Positions 8,716 through 17,693 of a DNA stretch of 64,000 bases are shown piece by piece. The stretch lies in NCBI GenBank assembly GCA_903847285.1, contig CAINDH010000070.1, forward strand, positions 1 through 64,000, in the 5' to 3' direction. The notes under the pieces were generated by a model, which was given only the letters and a program-made list of their open reading frames with translations, searched no databases and was not told the origin of the DNA. The position numbers and the translations under genes are program-made. How positions within the stretch are numbered: the stretch's first letter is position 1; every line of letters starts with the position of its first letter. Source of the DNA: an uncultured Verrucomicrobia subdivision 3 bacterium (GTDB taxonomy: Bacteria; Verrucomicrobiota; Verrucomicrobiae; Limisphaerales; UBA11358).

Positions 8716-11700
8716 TTATCGCTGCACCGAGCCTTCTGGACAACAGGCGGCGAGATAGACAGCAATCTGGGCACGCAAGGCTGTGTCGTAGGCGGGAATT
8801 TGCAGGATGACATTCAACAGGTTGTCGCGGGTGACGACGGACATTCCGCCGCCGCAAAACAAAAGATTCACCTCGTCCACCAGCGCGGGCGCATTCGCGG
8901 CGAGCGGCAACAGGTCGGTGTAGTCAGGCGCAAAGCCGTAATCACTGTAATGTGTCAGACCGTTCTGGGTGATTTCCCACAACTTGTTCGGGAACGAAAT
9001 GGACGAGTAGCTATCGGTAATTTGAAACGCCGGACCGACGAGGCCACACGCCGTCAGCAAGCCAGGCGGCTGATAGGCGGGCCGGAAAAAATTGAATACG
9101 CTGGGCGCGTAGAGCGGTTCCTGAAACGCGGCGCTGCTGAATTCGCCCCACATCCACCAGACAAGGTTGGGATATTTTTCCAAGTGGCCGACACGGGCGA
9201 TGGCCATGGCGCGATGAATCGGCTCTTTCAGCCGGCCAAACTCCGGCGCACTGGTATAGGGGCGCGACTCGCGCGCTTCAGGGTCGAGTAAAATAGCGCG
9301 CACCACCGCCGCAAGGTCACCGCGTTTGCCCGTGCCGTTGTTGCCGAAAACCGCGGAGACGCGGGCGACGTAATTCGTCGAGGGATTGCTCGTGACGAGA
9401 AATTGAATCAGTTGCCGACCGATGAACGGGCCGACGTTTGGATGCTCAAATAAATTCCGCAGCGCGTCTTCGACATCGCGCACGCCGTTGTCCACGGACA
9501 TCGCACGCGCAGGAATCGTGAATCCTTTCAGCAAGTTTTTCGCGCCGAAGTCATGTTTTTCCGCCCACATCTGCATCGGCACGGAACTGTCGTCGTCGTT
9601 CCAACCGCCGTTGCCCCACGTCTGTCCGCCATACCAGAGACCGGTAAAGACGCGGGCGAATTCAGTGATCTGTGCGTTGCCGTATGTTGGAATCGGCTGA
9701 CCATTCACGTCCAGCTTACGCGTGCCGTCGGGATTCAATTCCCACAGGCCGATGCTGAACAACTGCTGCACCTCGCGCGCAAAATTTTCGTCCGGATACT
9801 GGTTGATTTCCGGGCGCGCTTTTTGATTCCCAATATGGCTCAAGTAACGGCCCATCACCGGATGGAAGGCGACTTCGCGCAGCACGTCGCGATAATTGCC
9901 AAACGCATTCCGCACAAAGATGTCGTAAAAGTCCGTCACCCCCATCGGCATGTCGGTCAGGCTCGGATCACGGCGCGAGATGACACAAATCTGACTCAAG
10001 GCAAACGCGACACGCTGGCGTAATTGATCCGGCCCGCCGATCGCCGCGCGGGCAAACGGTGTGGTGACGTTGTTGCCAAAAATATAATTATCCTGCGAAT
10101 TAAAGTCGTAGGCGTGGTCAGTGTGCGCGCCATAAAAATCCGCGTAAATCTGGTTCACATATTTGCGGTGCAGCGTCGCGGGCTGGTTGGTGATCTGGTC
10201 AGCAATCCAGCCAGAGATGCCAAGCAACTGCACACGATCCAACTCGCACGGCGTTGGGCCGAACGTCGCCTGCTGAAGTAAGCGTGCGGCTTGTGCACGT
10301 GTCACGATGCTGTTGGTCTGCAACTGCTGGACAAACGCCGCATAATCGCCGGAAACAAAACCCGTCACGACGCCGTTGCTATTGATGACTGGCTGCGTGG
10401 CAAGCGCGCTGTTCGTGCGGAACGGATCGCTACCCAAGGCCAGTTCCGCCCAGTCAGGAACGCCGTCACCGTCGCTGTCTTTGTCAGCATTGCTGACGCG
10501 GTAAAATTCTTTCGGCGCAATCCGCACGCGATTCGTCAGGCGCAAATTCGCCGTGTCGCCGTTCAGCAACGGCACGAGCGCGCTGGCGGTCCACGTTGAA
10601 AGATTCGTGCTGGTGTAGAGGATTTGATTTTTGCCGCTGATGCTCGGCCAATTGATGACGACATCGTTCGTCTGCTTGGCCAGGCCAGCGGTCATTTTGG
10701 AATTGGGATCAAACGGATCGGTTCCCGCCAGTGCTTCTTGCAGATTGGAAACGCCGTCGCCATCTGCATCACCGTTCGGCAACAAGCCGAAGGCGTGGAA
10801 GCGCGCCTGCCACGCGTCCGGCAAACCATCGCCGTTCAAATCCTGTCCGCTCGGCCAAGTGCGTCCGGCAAAATCCGGGCGGCTCGTGGCGAGCAGCGGG
10901 TTGGAGCCATAGATGATTTCGGCATTGTCGCTGATGCCGTCGCCATCGGTGTCGGCGAGACGAGGATTGGTTCCCGCGAGAAATTCCCCGCGATTGTTCA
11001 GTCCGTCGCCATCGGCATCCTGCGTGGCATCAGCGGCGGAATTGGTGTTGAAGAGATTAGCGATTTCCCACACGTCCGGCATACCGTCCTTATCCGTGTC
11101 GCGAGCGGCGGTGAAGGCGGGGAAATTTACCAGATTGGTCGGCGAAAAAAATAGTTGCACGCCCTGATGGACTTCGAGGCTCGGCACGTTCGTGTTACCG
11201 TCATAATCCGTCCATAACGCGCTGCCGTCGTCCAGCGACGCAGCGGCGGTGCAATTGGTGTAGGCCTTGGTAACGACGATAGTGTTGCTAGTCAGGTTGC
11301 GGATCTCAAACGTGACGGTCCACGAATTACTACTCGACGCGCGCTGGGCGAAGAGTCGAAATTTCAAACGGTCAGAGATATCCTGTGGGCCATAGCCGCT
11401 GAAGCCGAGCGCGGATTTTAAATCGGTGGGCGTGCCATAGTCCGCCTCCCAAATGCTGTTGGCCGGATTACCGGGCGCGCTGAAACCGCCGCCGACTTCC
11501 GAGTGAAAGAGATAGGAAAGAATTCCGTTGTAGTAATGCAGCTCCATCCCGAACGTGCGCCAATCCGTGCTGAAATAGTTTTTCACTGCGAAGGTTACGA
11601 GTTGGTCTTCGTTCCAAATGTTCGGTGCGAGCGCACCGGCACCATGATTCCAAACAAGCTGGACGTTTTCCAAATTCCATTCCCAGCGTTTCGGCGAGGG

Positions 11701-13821
11701 GCGATAAAACGGGATGTAACCGATAAATGTGGGACTGTTGGTGAGGTTGTATTTGGGATCGCGTCCGAGCGCGACCTCGTCGTAGTCGCTCAAGCCATTA
11801 GTATTTGAGTCGGCAAGTTTTGGGTTGGATGGCAACGCGCCGTTCACTTCGGCGTAATCAGAAAGGCCATCGCCATCCGTGTCAGCGTTCAAGGGATCAG
11901 TGCCAAGCGTGACCTCCACGCCGTCGCTCAAGCCATCGCCATCCGAGTCTGCAAGGCGTGGATTTGTGCCGCGCTGATACTCCTGCAAATTTGTGAGGCC
12001 ATCACCATCCGTATCCGTCGCCGCAAGCGCCACCGTGCCGGGCTCAAGCGAATACTTTGTTTCAAACCAGTCGGGAATGCCCGAAGCATCCGCGTCCAGA
12101 GTGCGGTCAATGATTTGCACAGCACAAATGCCGACGGGCCAGCTGTTGCTGTCCGTCACGGAAAGCCTGGCAACGGCCGAAGTCAAATTCGTGTAGCGGA
12201 AAAAGTTCCCGCGGGGAAAATTGGTCGTGGCGGTTTTGATTTCCACCAGGTTTGTTTGTCGTGGTCCCGTGACGGGCGTGAAGTTGCGATCAGTCGCGCT
12301 ATTGTTATTCAACCGCAGCCGTCCGCGCGGAGCATAATCAGAACCGCCTACCACCACATAGAGGTCATAACTCGAAAACGGAATGTTGCTGATGGTCAGC
12401 ACGGCTTCAACGGAGCCGTGGGCGCGGATGAACCCATCCATCAAACGTCGGTCAGGTGAACCAGCATTGCGGCTCGCGTCACTGGCATCTGCCGTCCAAT
12501 TCACAGTGAGGTTGGTGACGACGAGACCGTCGCAGCGGACAATTTTATTCGTAAGCGGTGTGAGAAAATCCGCCTTGCTGCCGGCGGGCCGGTTCCAGTT
12601 GCTCAAGGGCAACGTGTCATTCCAGCGCGACTGAGGAACCACGCCCGCGAGATCATTCGTGCCGAGGGTGCCGTCCACATCGCTCGTGGAAACAAAATGC
12701 AATCCGATGCCACCGCGAAAAACCGTCGGCACACTCGCCGCGCTCACCGGATTTGTGCCCACGCGAACTTCGAGGGCATCGGATGCACCGTCGCCATCCG
12801 TATCAGCCGATAGCGGATTCGTGCCCAGACGAAATTCATCCGCATCCGACAAACCATCGCCATCCGTGTCTACCAAGTTTGGATTGCTGCCGAAGGTGCG
12901 TTCGGCATCGTCGCTCAAACCATCGCCATCGGTGTCTACGCGGTTTGGGTCAGTGGAGTTCACGCCACCATTGTATTCCTGTAACGCCGTCAGCCCATCG
13001 GCATCCACATCGCTCGCGGCATCGGCGGCGTTCGTGTCGCTCAGATGATTTTGCTCCTCCCACCAGCGCGGCAGGCCGTCATTGTCCGCGTCTACAAGAG
13101 CGTTCGTGTCGGCTTCGAGTTTTACAAAATCAAATTGAATCCAATATCCGGTATTCGCAGTGAACGGCCCGGTGCGAGCAATTTCTATCGTGTTCGGCCC
13201 ACCGCTGGCGATAACATTCGTCGCTGAAAAATCCAGCGTGAGGCGCGTGTCGCGATCCACACGTTTTTGAAACAATGTCGTGGCGACACCCGCAGAATTT
13301 TTGAAGCGAATCAGAATGTCGTGCGGACCAAAACCTTCACCGCTGGCGTTCACTGGCGAACCAATCCACGAACCGCCCCAAACCAAGTCGAGACTCAAGC
13401 GCAGCCGCGACAGCTTATTCGTCTGCGCGCTCGTCAGGAAAAAATGCACGCGGTTGGTCAGGTCGCCATCGGTCAAAGCGCGTTCCCAAGCGCTGTCCGG
13501 CTCCTGGTTTGGCACGACGAGTGGGTTGCTTAAGCCATTGAAGCCGCCAGGAAAAGTTCCTGTGCAGTATAAATCATCGTCTGCCGCGGGGTTATTCGTG
13601 GCGACGTAAAGCGGGTCGCCCGGCAGCCGTGTCACTAGGCCGGGCTTGGCATCGTTGACGTAATTTTCCGAAGAGAATTCCGCCGTGGGATTGTAACCTG
13701 AAGCAAATGGGTCCGCATCCACACCTATTTGCCAGACCGTCGCCAACTCGGCCTGCGAGTGCGCCGCGAAAAATAAGAGGAGCGCGCTGAAAAATAATCG
13801 GCGAGTGACGGTGAAAAACAT
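8716..13821 (-). CDS. Giant secreted DUF1800 protein with thrombospondin type 3 repeats
   Basis: A 1701-residue exported protein. The ATG at 13821 places a clean signal peptide at residues 1-24 (RRLFFSALLLFFAAHSQA); the longer frame upstream is not needed. A beta-sandwich-like region (about 25-230) is followed by blocks of calcium-binding thrombospondin type 3 repeats (units such as DTDGDGLSDADE) near 240-350, 600-690, 910-1000 and 1110-1140, with a malectin- or lectin-like segment and another beta-rich domain between them. The last 520 or so residues are the DUF1800 domain (AARLLQQATFGPTPCELDRVQ, then FARVFTGLWYGG). It is the first gene of the run with DUF1501. The rod-like Ca2+ repeats suggest a long cell-surface or matrix protein; the DUF1800 activity is unknown. 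Confidence 0.93.
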   Translation of the reverse strand: MFFTVTRRLFFSALLLFFAAHSQAELATVWQIGVDADPFASGYNPTAEFSSENYVNDAKPGLVTRLPGDPLYVATNNPAADDDLYCTGTFPGGFNGLSNPLVVPNQEPDSAWERALTDGDLTNRVHFFLTSAQTNKLSRLRLSLDLVWGGSWIGSPVNASGEGFGPHDILIRFKNSAGVATTLFQKRVDRDTRLTLDFSATNVIASGGPNTIEIARTGPFTANTGYWIQFDFVKLEADTNALVDADNDGLPRWWEEQNHLSDTNAADAASDVDADGLTALQEYNGGVNSTDPNRVDTDGDGLSDDAERTFGSNPNLVDTDGDGLSDADEFRLGTNPLSADTDGDGASDALEVRVGTNPVSAASVPTVFRGGIGLHFVSTSDVDGTLGTNDLAGVVPQSRWNDTLPLSNWNRPAGSKADFLTPLTNKIVRCDGLVVTNLTVNWTADASDASRNAGSPDRRLMDGFIRAHGSVEAVLTISNIPFSSYDLYVVVGGSDYAPRGRLRLNNNSATDRNFTPVTGPRQTNLVEIKTATTNFPRGNFFRYTNLTSAVARLSVTDSNSWPVGICAVQIIDRTLDADASGIPDWFETKYSLEPGTVALAATDTDGDGLTNLQEYQRGTNPRLADSDGDGLSDGVEVTLGTDPLNADTDGDGLSDYAEVNGALPSNPKLADSNTNGLSDYDEVALGRDPKYNLTNSPTFIGYIPFYRPSPKRWEWNLENVQLVWNHGAGALAPNIWNEDQLVTFAVKNYFSTDWRTFGMELHYYNGILSYLFHSEVGGGFSAPGNPANSIWEADYGTPTDLKSALGFSGYGPQDISDRLKFRLFAQRASSSNSWTVTFEIRNLTSNTIVVTKAYTNCTAAASLDDGSALWTDYDGNTNVPSLEVHQGVQLFFSPTNLVNFPAFTAARDTDKDGMPDVWEIANLFNTNSAADATQDADGDGLNNRGEFLAGTNPRLADTDGDGISDNAEIIYGSNPLLATSRPDFAGRTWPSGQDLNGDGLPDAWQARFHAFGLLPNGDADGDGVSNLQEALAGTDPFDPNSKMTAGLAKQTNDVVINWPSISGKNQILYTSTNLSTWTASALVPLLNGDTANLRLTNRVRIAPKEFYRVSNADKDSDGDGVPDWAELALGSDPFRTNSALATQPVINSNGVVTGFVSGDYAAFVQQLQTNSIVTRAQAARLLQQATFGPTPCELDRVQLLGISGWIADQITNQPATLHRKYVNQIYADFYGAHTDHAYDFNSQDNYIFGNNVTTPFARAAIGGPDQLRQRVAFALSQICVISRRDPSLTDMPMGVTDFYDIFVRNAFGNYRDVLREVAFHPVMGRYLSHIGNQKARPEINQYPDENFAREVQQLFSIGLWELNPDGTRKLDVNGQPIPTYGNAQITEFARVFTGLWYGGQTWGNGGWNDDDSSVPMQMWAEKHDFGAKNLLKGFTIPARAMSVDNGVRDVEDALRNLFEHPNVGPFIGRQLIQFLVTSNPSTNYVARVSAVFGNNGTGKRGDLAAVVRAILLDPEARESRPYTSAPEFGRLKEPIHRAMAIARVGHLEKYPNLVWWMWGEFSSAAFQEPLYAPSVFNFFRPAYQPPGLLTACGLVGPAFQITDSYSSISFPNKLWEITQNGLTHYSDYGFAPDYTDLLPLAANAPALVDEVNLLFCGGGMSVVTRDNLLNVILQIPAYDTALRAQIAVYLAACCPEGSVQR

Positions 13822-13870
13822 AAGGCAAATTATTTTAGCAAAGCGAATGCCAGCGGACGATTTCGCACCA

Positions 13871-13906
13871 TAAATCACGCACATTCGTTCACGTGTCAAA
13901 CGTGAA
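13871..13906 (-). promoter_or_regulatory. Palindrome overlapping a -35 box upstream of the DUF1800 gene
   Basis: Read on the minus strand, the perfect 7-bp inverted repeat TTCACGT-TTGAC-ACGTGAA (13888-13906) contains a consensus TTGACA at its centre. A poor -10 candidate (GATTTA or ATTTAT) lies 17-18 bases downstream, and the gene starts at 13821. This could be a promoter with an overlapping operator; the weak -10 keeps confidence low. Confidence 0.4.
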
Positions 13907-13973
13907 GACATTATTATTCATGCGATCAGTCATGGGTGGAAAAAGTTGGCGGCGGGTGCAGCGGCGGCGGCGC

Positions 13974-14063
13974 GGTTTGGGACAGCGGACCGACCGTCGC
14001 AGCATAATCTGATACACCCACAAAACAATTTCGTCACCAAATTATTTCGCAGCGTCCCGAACC
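13974..14063. repeat. Long-range inverted repeat in an intergenic region
   Basis: GGTTTGGGAC at 13974-13983 pairs with GTCCCGAACC at 14054-14063 with one G-T wobble, enclosing 70 bases. No credible gene lies between 13822 and 14107; this repeat, the palindrome at 13888 and the hairpin at 14081 are all I see there. Confidence 0.45.
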
Positions 14064-14080
14064 AAGACGTGTCACTACGG

Positions 14081-14099
14081 CAAGTCGCAGCGCAACTTG
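14081..14099. repeat. REP-like hairpin, core GTYGCGCTGCGAC (copy 1)
   Basis: CAAGT-CGCAGCGCA-ACTTG, a hairpin whose reverse complement contains GTTGCGCTGCGAC. It lies 8 bases beyond the stop of the zinc-ribbon gene. It belongs to the dispersed family described under findings. Confidence 0.6.
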
Positions 14100-14107
14100 A
14101 TTCACCC

Positions 14108-14377
14108 TCAAGGACCATCGCCGCGTTTTTTACCTGAAGCTTTTTCAAGTTGCCTCGCCGCGTCCCAATGTTTCGGCGGCGTTTGCCGACTCGACCACTT
14201 CAATCCGGATTTTTTCCAAGCCGCGCGCCACTTCGCGTAGGTGAAACCCCCGTCATCATCGCTCACGCCAAACTGAAAGCCGCAGCTCGGACAAATCTCA
14301 AACGAGCCGCTGCCGCTTTGGCTGCGCGGGGCTTCGGTGAGTGCGGGATAATTGCAGACCGGGCAGACGTGTTTCAT
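14108..14377 (-). CDS. CPCC-like zinc-ribbon protein, possible immunity partner
   Basis: An 89-residue cytoplasmic protein. CPVCNYPAL at residues 5-13 and CPSCGFQFG near 30 give two CxxC knuckles, the pattern of cysteine-rich CPCC-type small proteins, with the acidic DDDGG just after. A basic, Trp-containing helix (YAKWRAAWKKSGLKW) follows. Its ATG lies a single base after the stop of the upstream FN3 gene (TGA-T-ATG), so the two are almost certainly translated together. Small CPCC-type proteins often occur near toxin or SUKH-type genes (recalled, not checked). Because the partner has a toxin-like C-terminal domain, this could be its immunity protein; that is inference. Confidence 0.75.
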   Translation of the reverse strand: MKHVCPVCNYPALTEAPRSQSGSGSFEICPSCGFQFGVSDDDGGFTYAKWRAAWKKSGLKWSSRQTPPKHWDAARQLEKASGKKRGDGP

Positions 14378-14378
14378 A

Positions 14379-15080
14379 TCACTTAGAAGTTTTCAGATTC
14401 ACGGCGCTGCCGGGTTGACGGTCAAAATAGTCGCGTCCGCCCGGCTTGAAAAAAGTTTTGGTCGTGCCGTCGCGGTTGTAAGAGGCAAACGCGCCACTCT
14501 TGGGATCGAAGACGCGCAGCACGCCTGCGTCATCTTCTTTCGCAGGCAGTCCCTCGGCCTTGGCCCGTTGGAGAAAATCCCACGAGAGCCGCGCGTAGTC
14601 GTCTGCGTCCTTCGCATGAAAGTCGCCGCCGTGCCGCTCAAAGTGATCGGGCAGCGATGCGAAGTTGCCCCAAATTTTCCGAGTGGGCGGTGCGGGTTTT
14701 ACTTCAACATTTTTTTTGGCCGGCGCGTTGGCTTGGGTTGCGGAAATTTTTTGGGGTTCTACTTTCGCGTTAGTAGTTCCTGCGGTGGTGAATTGGTTCG
14801 TCGCCAACGGCACGCGCGCGGTGCCGACCACAATCGTATAAGTCGCGCCCGGCTGTAACCCCGTAAGCGTGGCCGCGTGCTGTGTGCCGGGGGTTTTATC
14901 GGTCTGAATTTTCGCCGTCGGCAGAACCGTCACGCGCGTGCCGGCGGAAACATCCGTGACCCAATGCACTACGGCGTTCGTGGTGGTGGTGGCAATCGCG
15001 GGCGGGCCGATCAGCTCCACGGCCGGACAGCAGAATTGTCCCAAAGCGAGTGTGATGACTAAAAGAAACCGGCAAATCAT
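14379..15080 (-). CDS. Secreted FN3 protein with polymorphic-toxin-like C-terminal domain
   Basis: A 233-residue protein started at the ATG at 15080, which gives a signal peptide (ICRFLLVITLALGQFCCP); longer in-frame starts add an unlikely leader. Residues about 20-95 form a fibronectin type III-like domain (ATTTTNAVVHWVTD, TLTGLQPGATYTIVVG). A Lys/Ala/Pro linker leads to a C-terminal domain of about 85 residues with LPDHFERHG, YARLSWDFLQRAKAEGLPAK, RVFDPKSGAFASYN, DGTTKTFFKP and YFDRQPG. This series resembles C-terminal domains found at the ends of bacterial polymorphic toxins, which often are RNases of the barnase/EndoU/colicin E5/RelE (BECR) fold. The family match is from memory. The adjacent zinc-ribbon gene may be its immunity gene. 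Confidence 0.75.
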   Translation of the reverse strand: MICRFLLVITLALGQFCCPAVELIGPPAIATTTTNAVVHWVTDVSAGTRVTVLPTAKIQTDKTPGTQHAATLTGLQPGATYTIVVGTARVPLATNQFTTAGTTNAKVEPQKISATQANAPAKKNVEVKPAPPTRKIWGNFASLPDHFERHGGDFHAKDADDYARLSWDFLQRAKAEGLPAKEDDAGVLRVFDPKSGAFASYNRDGTTKTFFKPGGRDYFDRQPGSAVNLKTSK

Positions 15081-15245
15081 TTCTGGAAGTAAAGCCGAGC
15101 ACATGAACCCAGTCAAACCGTTGTCCGCCAAATTGAATCGTTGCCCGGTGGGGTTTTGATTGCGGAAACCGAATGGTTTCTGCAAATTCTGCGCGTCCCC
15201 GAACTTTGAACTGAAATCCATTTATTCCGTCCAATTCAAACGCCT

Positions 15246-16217
15246 ATGAAAACTAAATCATTCCTAGCCCTCGCGCTCGTCGCCAGTTTTGCAGCCACGC
15301 AGCTTCCCGCCGCCGACACGCTCACGCTCGCGGCCATCCCCAAAAGCACCGGCGGCGAATTCTGGGAAACCGTCGGCCGCGGCGCGCAACATGCAGCGAA
15401 AGATTTGGGCGTGACGCTCAAGTGGGAAGGCACCGTCACTGAGACGGAAATCGCGGAGCAAAATAAAATCATTGAGAACATGGTCAACCTCGGCGTGCAG
15501 GGCATCGCGCTTGCGCCGCTGAACCAGAAGGCCATGCGCAAGCAAGTCGAGAACGCCGTCGCGGCGGGGATTCCCGTGGTAATCTTTGACTCGAGCGTGG
15601 ACGGCGACGCCCATTCTAGTTGTGTGGCGACGGACAACAAAAACGGCGGCGTCATCGGCGGCAAAGAAATCGTCCGGCTCATCGGCGATAAAAAAGGCGC
15701 GAAGGTCATGTGTATGAGATTTGTGCAAGGCACCGGCAGCACCGAGGAGCGCTCGGCGGGATTCATCGAAACCGCGAAGGCCGCCGGCTATACGGTAGCC
15801 GCCGACCCGTATCCTGACACCGGCACGATTGAAGGTTGCAAAAACGCTGCCGTGAACACGCTGGAAAAATTCGTGAAGAACGGCGCGCTCGACCTCGACG
15901 GAATTTTCGCGGCGAATCTGTATTCAACCATTGGCGTTGCTTCTGCGCTGGAAGATTTGACGAAGGGCGGCGTGAAAGTGAATGTGAAATTTGTGGGCTT
16001 TGACACCTCAAAAAAACTCGTCGAGGGCGTGCAGGCCGGAAAGATTGACGCGCTCGTGGCACAAGACCCGGAGAAGATGGGCTACCTCGCCGTCCAGACA
16101 CTCTACAAAGTCGTGAAAAAAGAAACTGTTCCGAAGATGGTTGATACCGGCACGGTGCTGGTGACGAAGGATAAGCTGGCGAACGATCCGGAAGTGCGGA
16201 AGCTGGTGGGACTGTAA
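15246..16217 (+). CDS. Sugar ABC transporter periplasmic binding protein (RbsB-like)
   Basis: A 323-residue type I periplasmic binding protein (Peripla_BP_4). A signal peptide (residues 1-23, ending QLPAAD) is followed by the typical first strand TLAAIPKSTGGEFWETV, the hinge motif IALAPLNQKAM, VIFDSSVDGD, and later VKFVGFDTSKKLVEGV and VAQDPEKMGYLAVQTL. Relatives bind ribose, galactose or other monosaccharides and feed an ABC importer. No ATPase or permease gene is nearby, and the gene ends in its own strong terminator, so it is an orphan binding protein here. The ligand cannot be read from sequence. Confidence 0.9.
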   Translation: MKTKSFLALALVASFAATQLPAADTLTLAAIPKSTGGEFWETVGRGAQHAAKDLGVTLKWEGTVTETEIAEQNKIIENMVNLGVQGIALAPLNQKAMRKQVENAVAAGIPVVIFDSSVDGDAHSSCVATDNKNGGVIGGKEIVRLIGDKKGAKVMCMRFVQGTGSTEERSAGFIETAKAAGYTVAADPYPDTGTIEGCKNAAVNTLEKFVKNGALDLDGIFAANLYSTIGVASALEDLTKGGVKVNVKFVGFDTSKKLVEGVQAGKIDALVAQDPEKMGYLAVQTLYKVVKKETVPKMVDTGTVLVTKDKLANDPEVRKLVGL

Positions 16218-16253
16218 GCCGCGTCCGCAACTCAGTCGCAGATTCTCAAAACG

Positions 16254-16287
16254 CAAGCCGGCTACAAAGTAGCCGGCTTGTTTTTTT
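16254..16287 (+). terminator. Strong intrinsic terminator after the sugar-binding protein gene
   Basis: A perfect 12-bp stem (CAAGCCGGCTAC / GTAGCCGGCTTG) with an AAA loop is followed by seven T. It lies 36 bases after the stop and faces the end of the convergent phosphofructokinase gene. Confidence 0.95.
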
Positions 16288-16326
16288 ATCCTCAATGCGG
16301 CGGCAATTTTGCCGAACACACAAAAC

Positions 16327-17559
16327 TTAGTGCTTCACTTCGACCACCTTGCCCATCGGCTGCCCGATGTTCTTGAGCAACTTCACAAACCACGGGGTCT
16401 TGATGTTGAACGGTTTTCCGCCTTTGATGCGCTCGAATTCAATCGCGCGAAGCTGGTCGCCGCGTTCTTCATCTTCACCCACCACACCACCCCTGCCGGC
16501 GAAGGCGCATTGCACGGCCTTCACGGCACAGCGCTTGATGAGCTTGCGGTCGGCGGCGTTCGCAGCGGCGGCGCGGCTGTAATAACCGCTCTTCTGCACA
16601 AGCGTTTTTTCTGCGCCCAGCAATTCGGCAAATTGTTTTGAGAACCACGCACCGACATTCACTTTGTCGAGACGCACATGGCCGAACGCATCGCGCGGCA
16701 CTTCTTCACCACGGCTTTCCATAGCGGCGACGATAGACGACACGCCCGCGCCCTCGGAGATGAAGAGATTCACGCAATCATGTTTGTCCATGATCTTGCG
16801 GAGACGCGCAGCCTCGCCCTTGATGTCCAACGCCATTTCGGGAATGTAAATGCCGTGAACCTCGCGGCGTTGATGGCTCAAGCCCAGCTCCGGCACAAAA
16901 TTCATTTCTGCCGTGAGCTTGGAATATTCCGCCGCTGTCGCCGCCGTGAGCCAGCCGCAATTACGACCCATGACTTCGTGGATGATGAGCATGCGCGGAT
17001 TCGCGTTGTGCTCGGAAACGACGTTGGCGAAATAATGCGCGCCTTCTTCCGCCGCCGTCCATGCGCCAAGACTTTGGCGAATGGGAATCACATCGTTATC
17101 AATCGTCTTGGGCATGCCGACGACGGTGAGATTGTAATTATTATTTTTGAGGAATTTCGCGAGGTCAGCCGCAGCAGTATTCGTGTCGTCGCCGCCGATG
17201 GTGTGCAACACATCCACGCCGTCCTTGATGAGCTGATCCGCCGCGACTTTCTGCGGGTCTTGACCTTCTTTAACGAGCCCGCGCTTCACACAGTCCTTGA
17301 TATTCGTGAGCTTAACGCGACTGTTACCGATGGGGCTGCCGCCATGTTCCACGAGCGCCTGCCAGTTCTTGCGAACTGCCGCCGTCACCTTGAGGTTCTT
17401 ACCTTGGAGCAGACCCATGTAACCGTTCACATAGCAGATGATCTCCACCTTCGGCGCCTGGCGGGTGTAGGCCTCAATCAAGTAACCGATGGACGCGCTC
17501 AAACACGGAGCCAGACCGCCGGCTGTCAGAATTCCAACTTTTTTAATTTTTTTGCTCAT
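16327..17559 (-). CDS. pfp: Pyrophosphate-dependent 6-phosphofructokinase
   Basis: Converts fructose 6-phosphate to fructose 1,6-bisphosphate with PPi as phosphoryl donor, a reversible glycolytic step. The 410-residue protein, started at the ATG at 17559 (SKKIKKVGILTAGGLAPCLS), has GGDDTN where ATP enzymes have GGDGS, and PKTIDND where ATP enzymes have PGTIDND; both point to PPi use. The catalytic Asp pair lies in TIDND, and MGRNCGWL is the conserved substrate-binding block. It stands alone, convergent with the sugar-binding protein gene and divergent from the HNH gene. Confidence 0.93.
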   Translation of the reverse strand: MSKKIKKVGILTAGGLAPCLSASIGYLIEAYTRQAPKVEIICYVNGYMGLLQGKNLKVTAAVRKNWQALVEHGGSPIGNSRVKLTNIKDCVKRGLVKEGQDPQKVAADQLIKDGVDVLHTIGGDDTNTAAADLAKFLKNNNYNLTVVGMPKTIDNDVIPIRQSLGAWTAAEEGAHYFANVVSEHNANPRMLIIHEVMGRNCGWLTAATAAEYSKLTAEMNFVPELGLSHQRREVHGIYIPEMALDIKGEAARLRKIMDKHDCVNLFISEGAGVSSIVAAMESRGEEVPRDAFGHVRLDKVNVGAWFSKQFAELLGAEKTLVQKSGYYSRAAAANAADRKLIKRCAVKAVQCAFAGRGGVVGEDEERGDQLRAIEFERIKGGKPFNIKTPWFVKLLKNIGQPMGKVVEVKH

Positions 17560-17693
17560 AAAATTGTTGCGGGTCAGACCGCTGGCCGACAATGATGCTT
17601 CAACCGCGTTTTAATCTCAATTTCAAACCTGATTCTGCTCGGCCACGCCTTTTGCTTTTCACTTGGTCATCCTTCAAATTATATTGGCAGGGT

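Noticed and set aside
13930..14148. Short open frames on both strands between the DUF1800 and zinc-ribbon genes
   Set aside because: Low-complexity products that cover hairpin repeats, and one overlaps the zinc-ribbon gene on the same strand.
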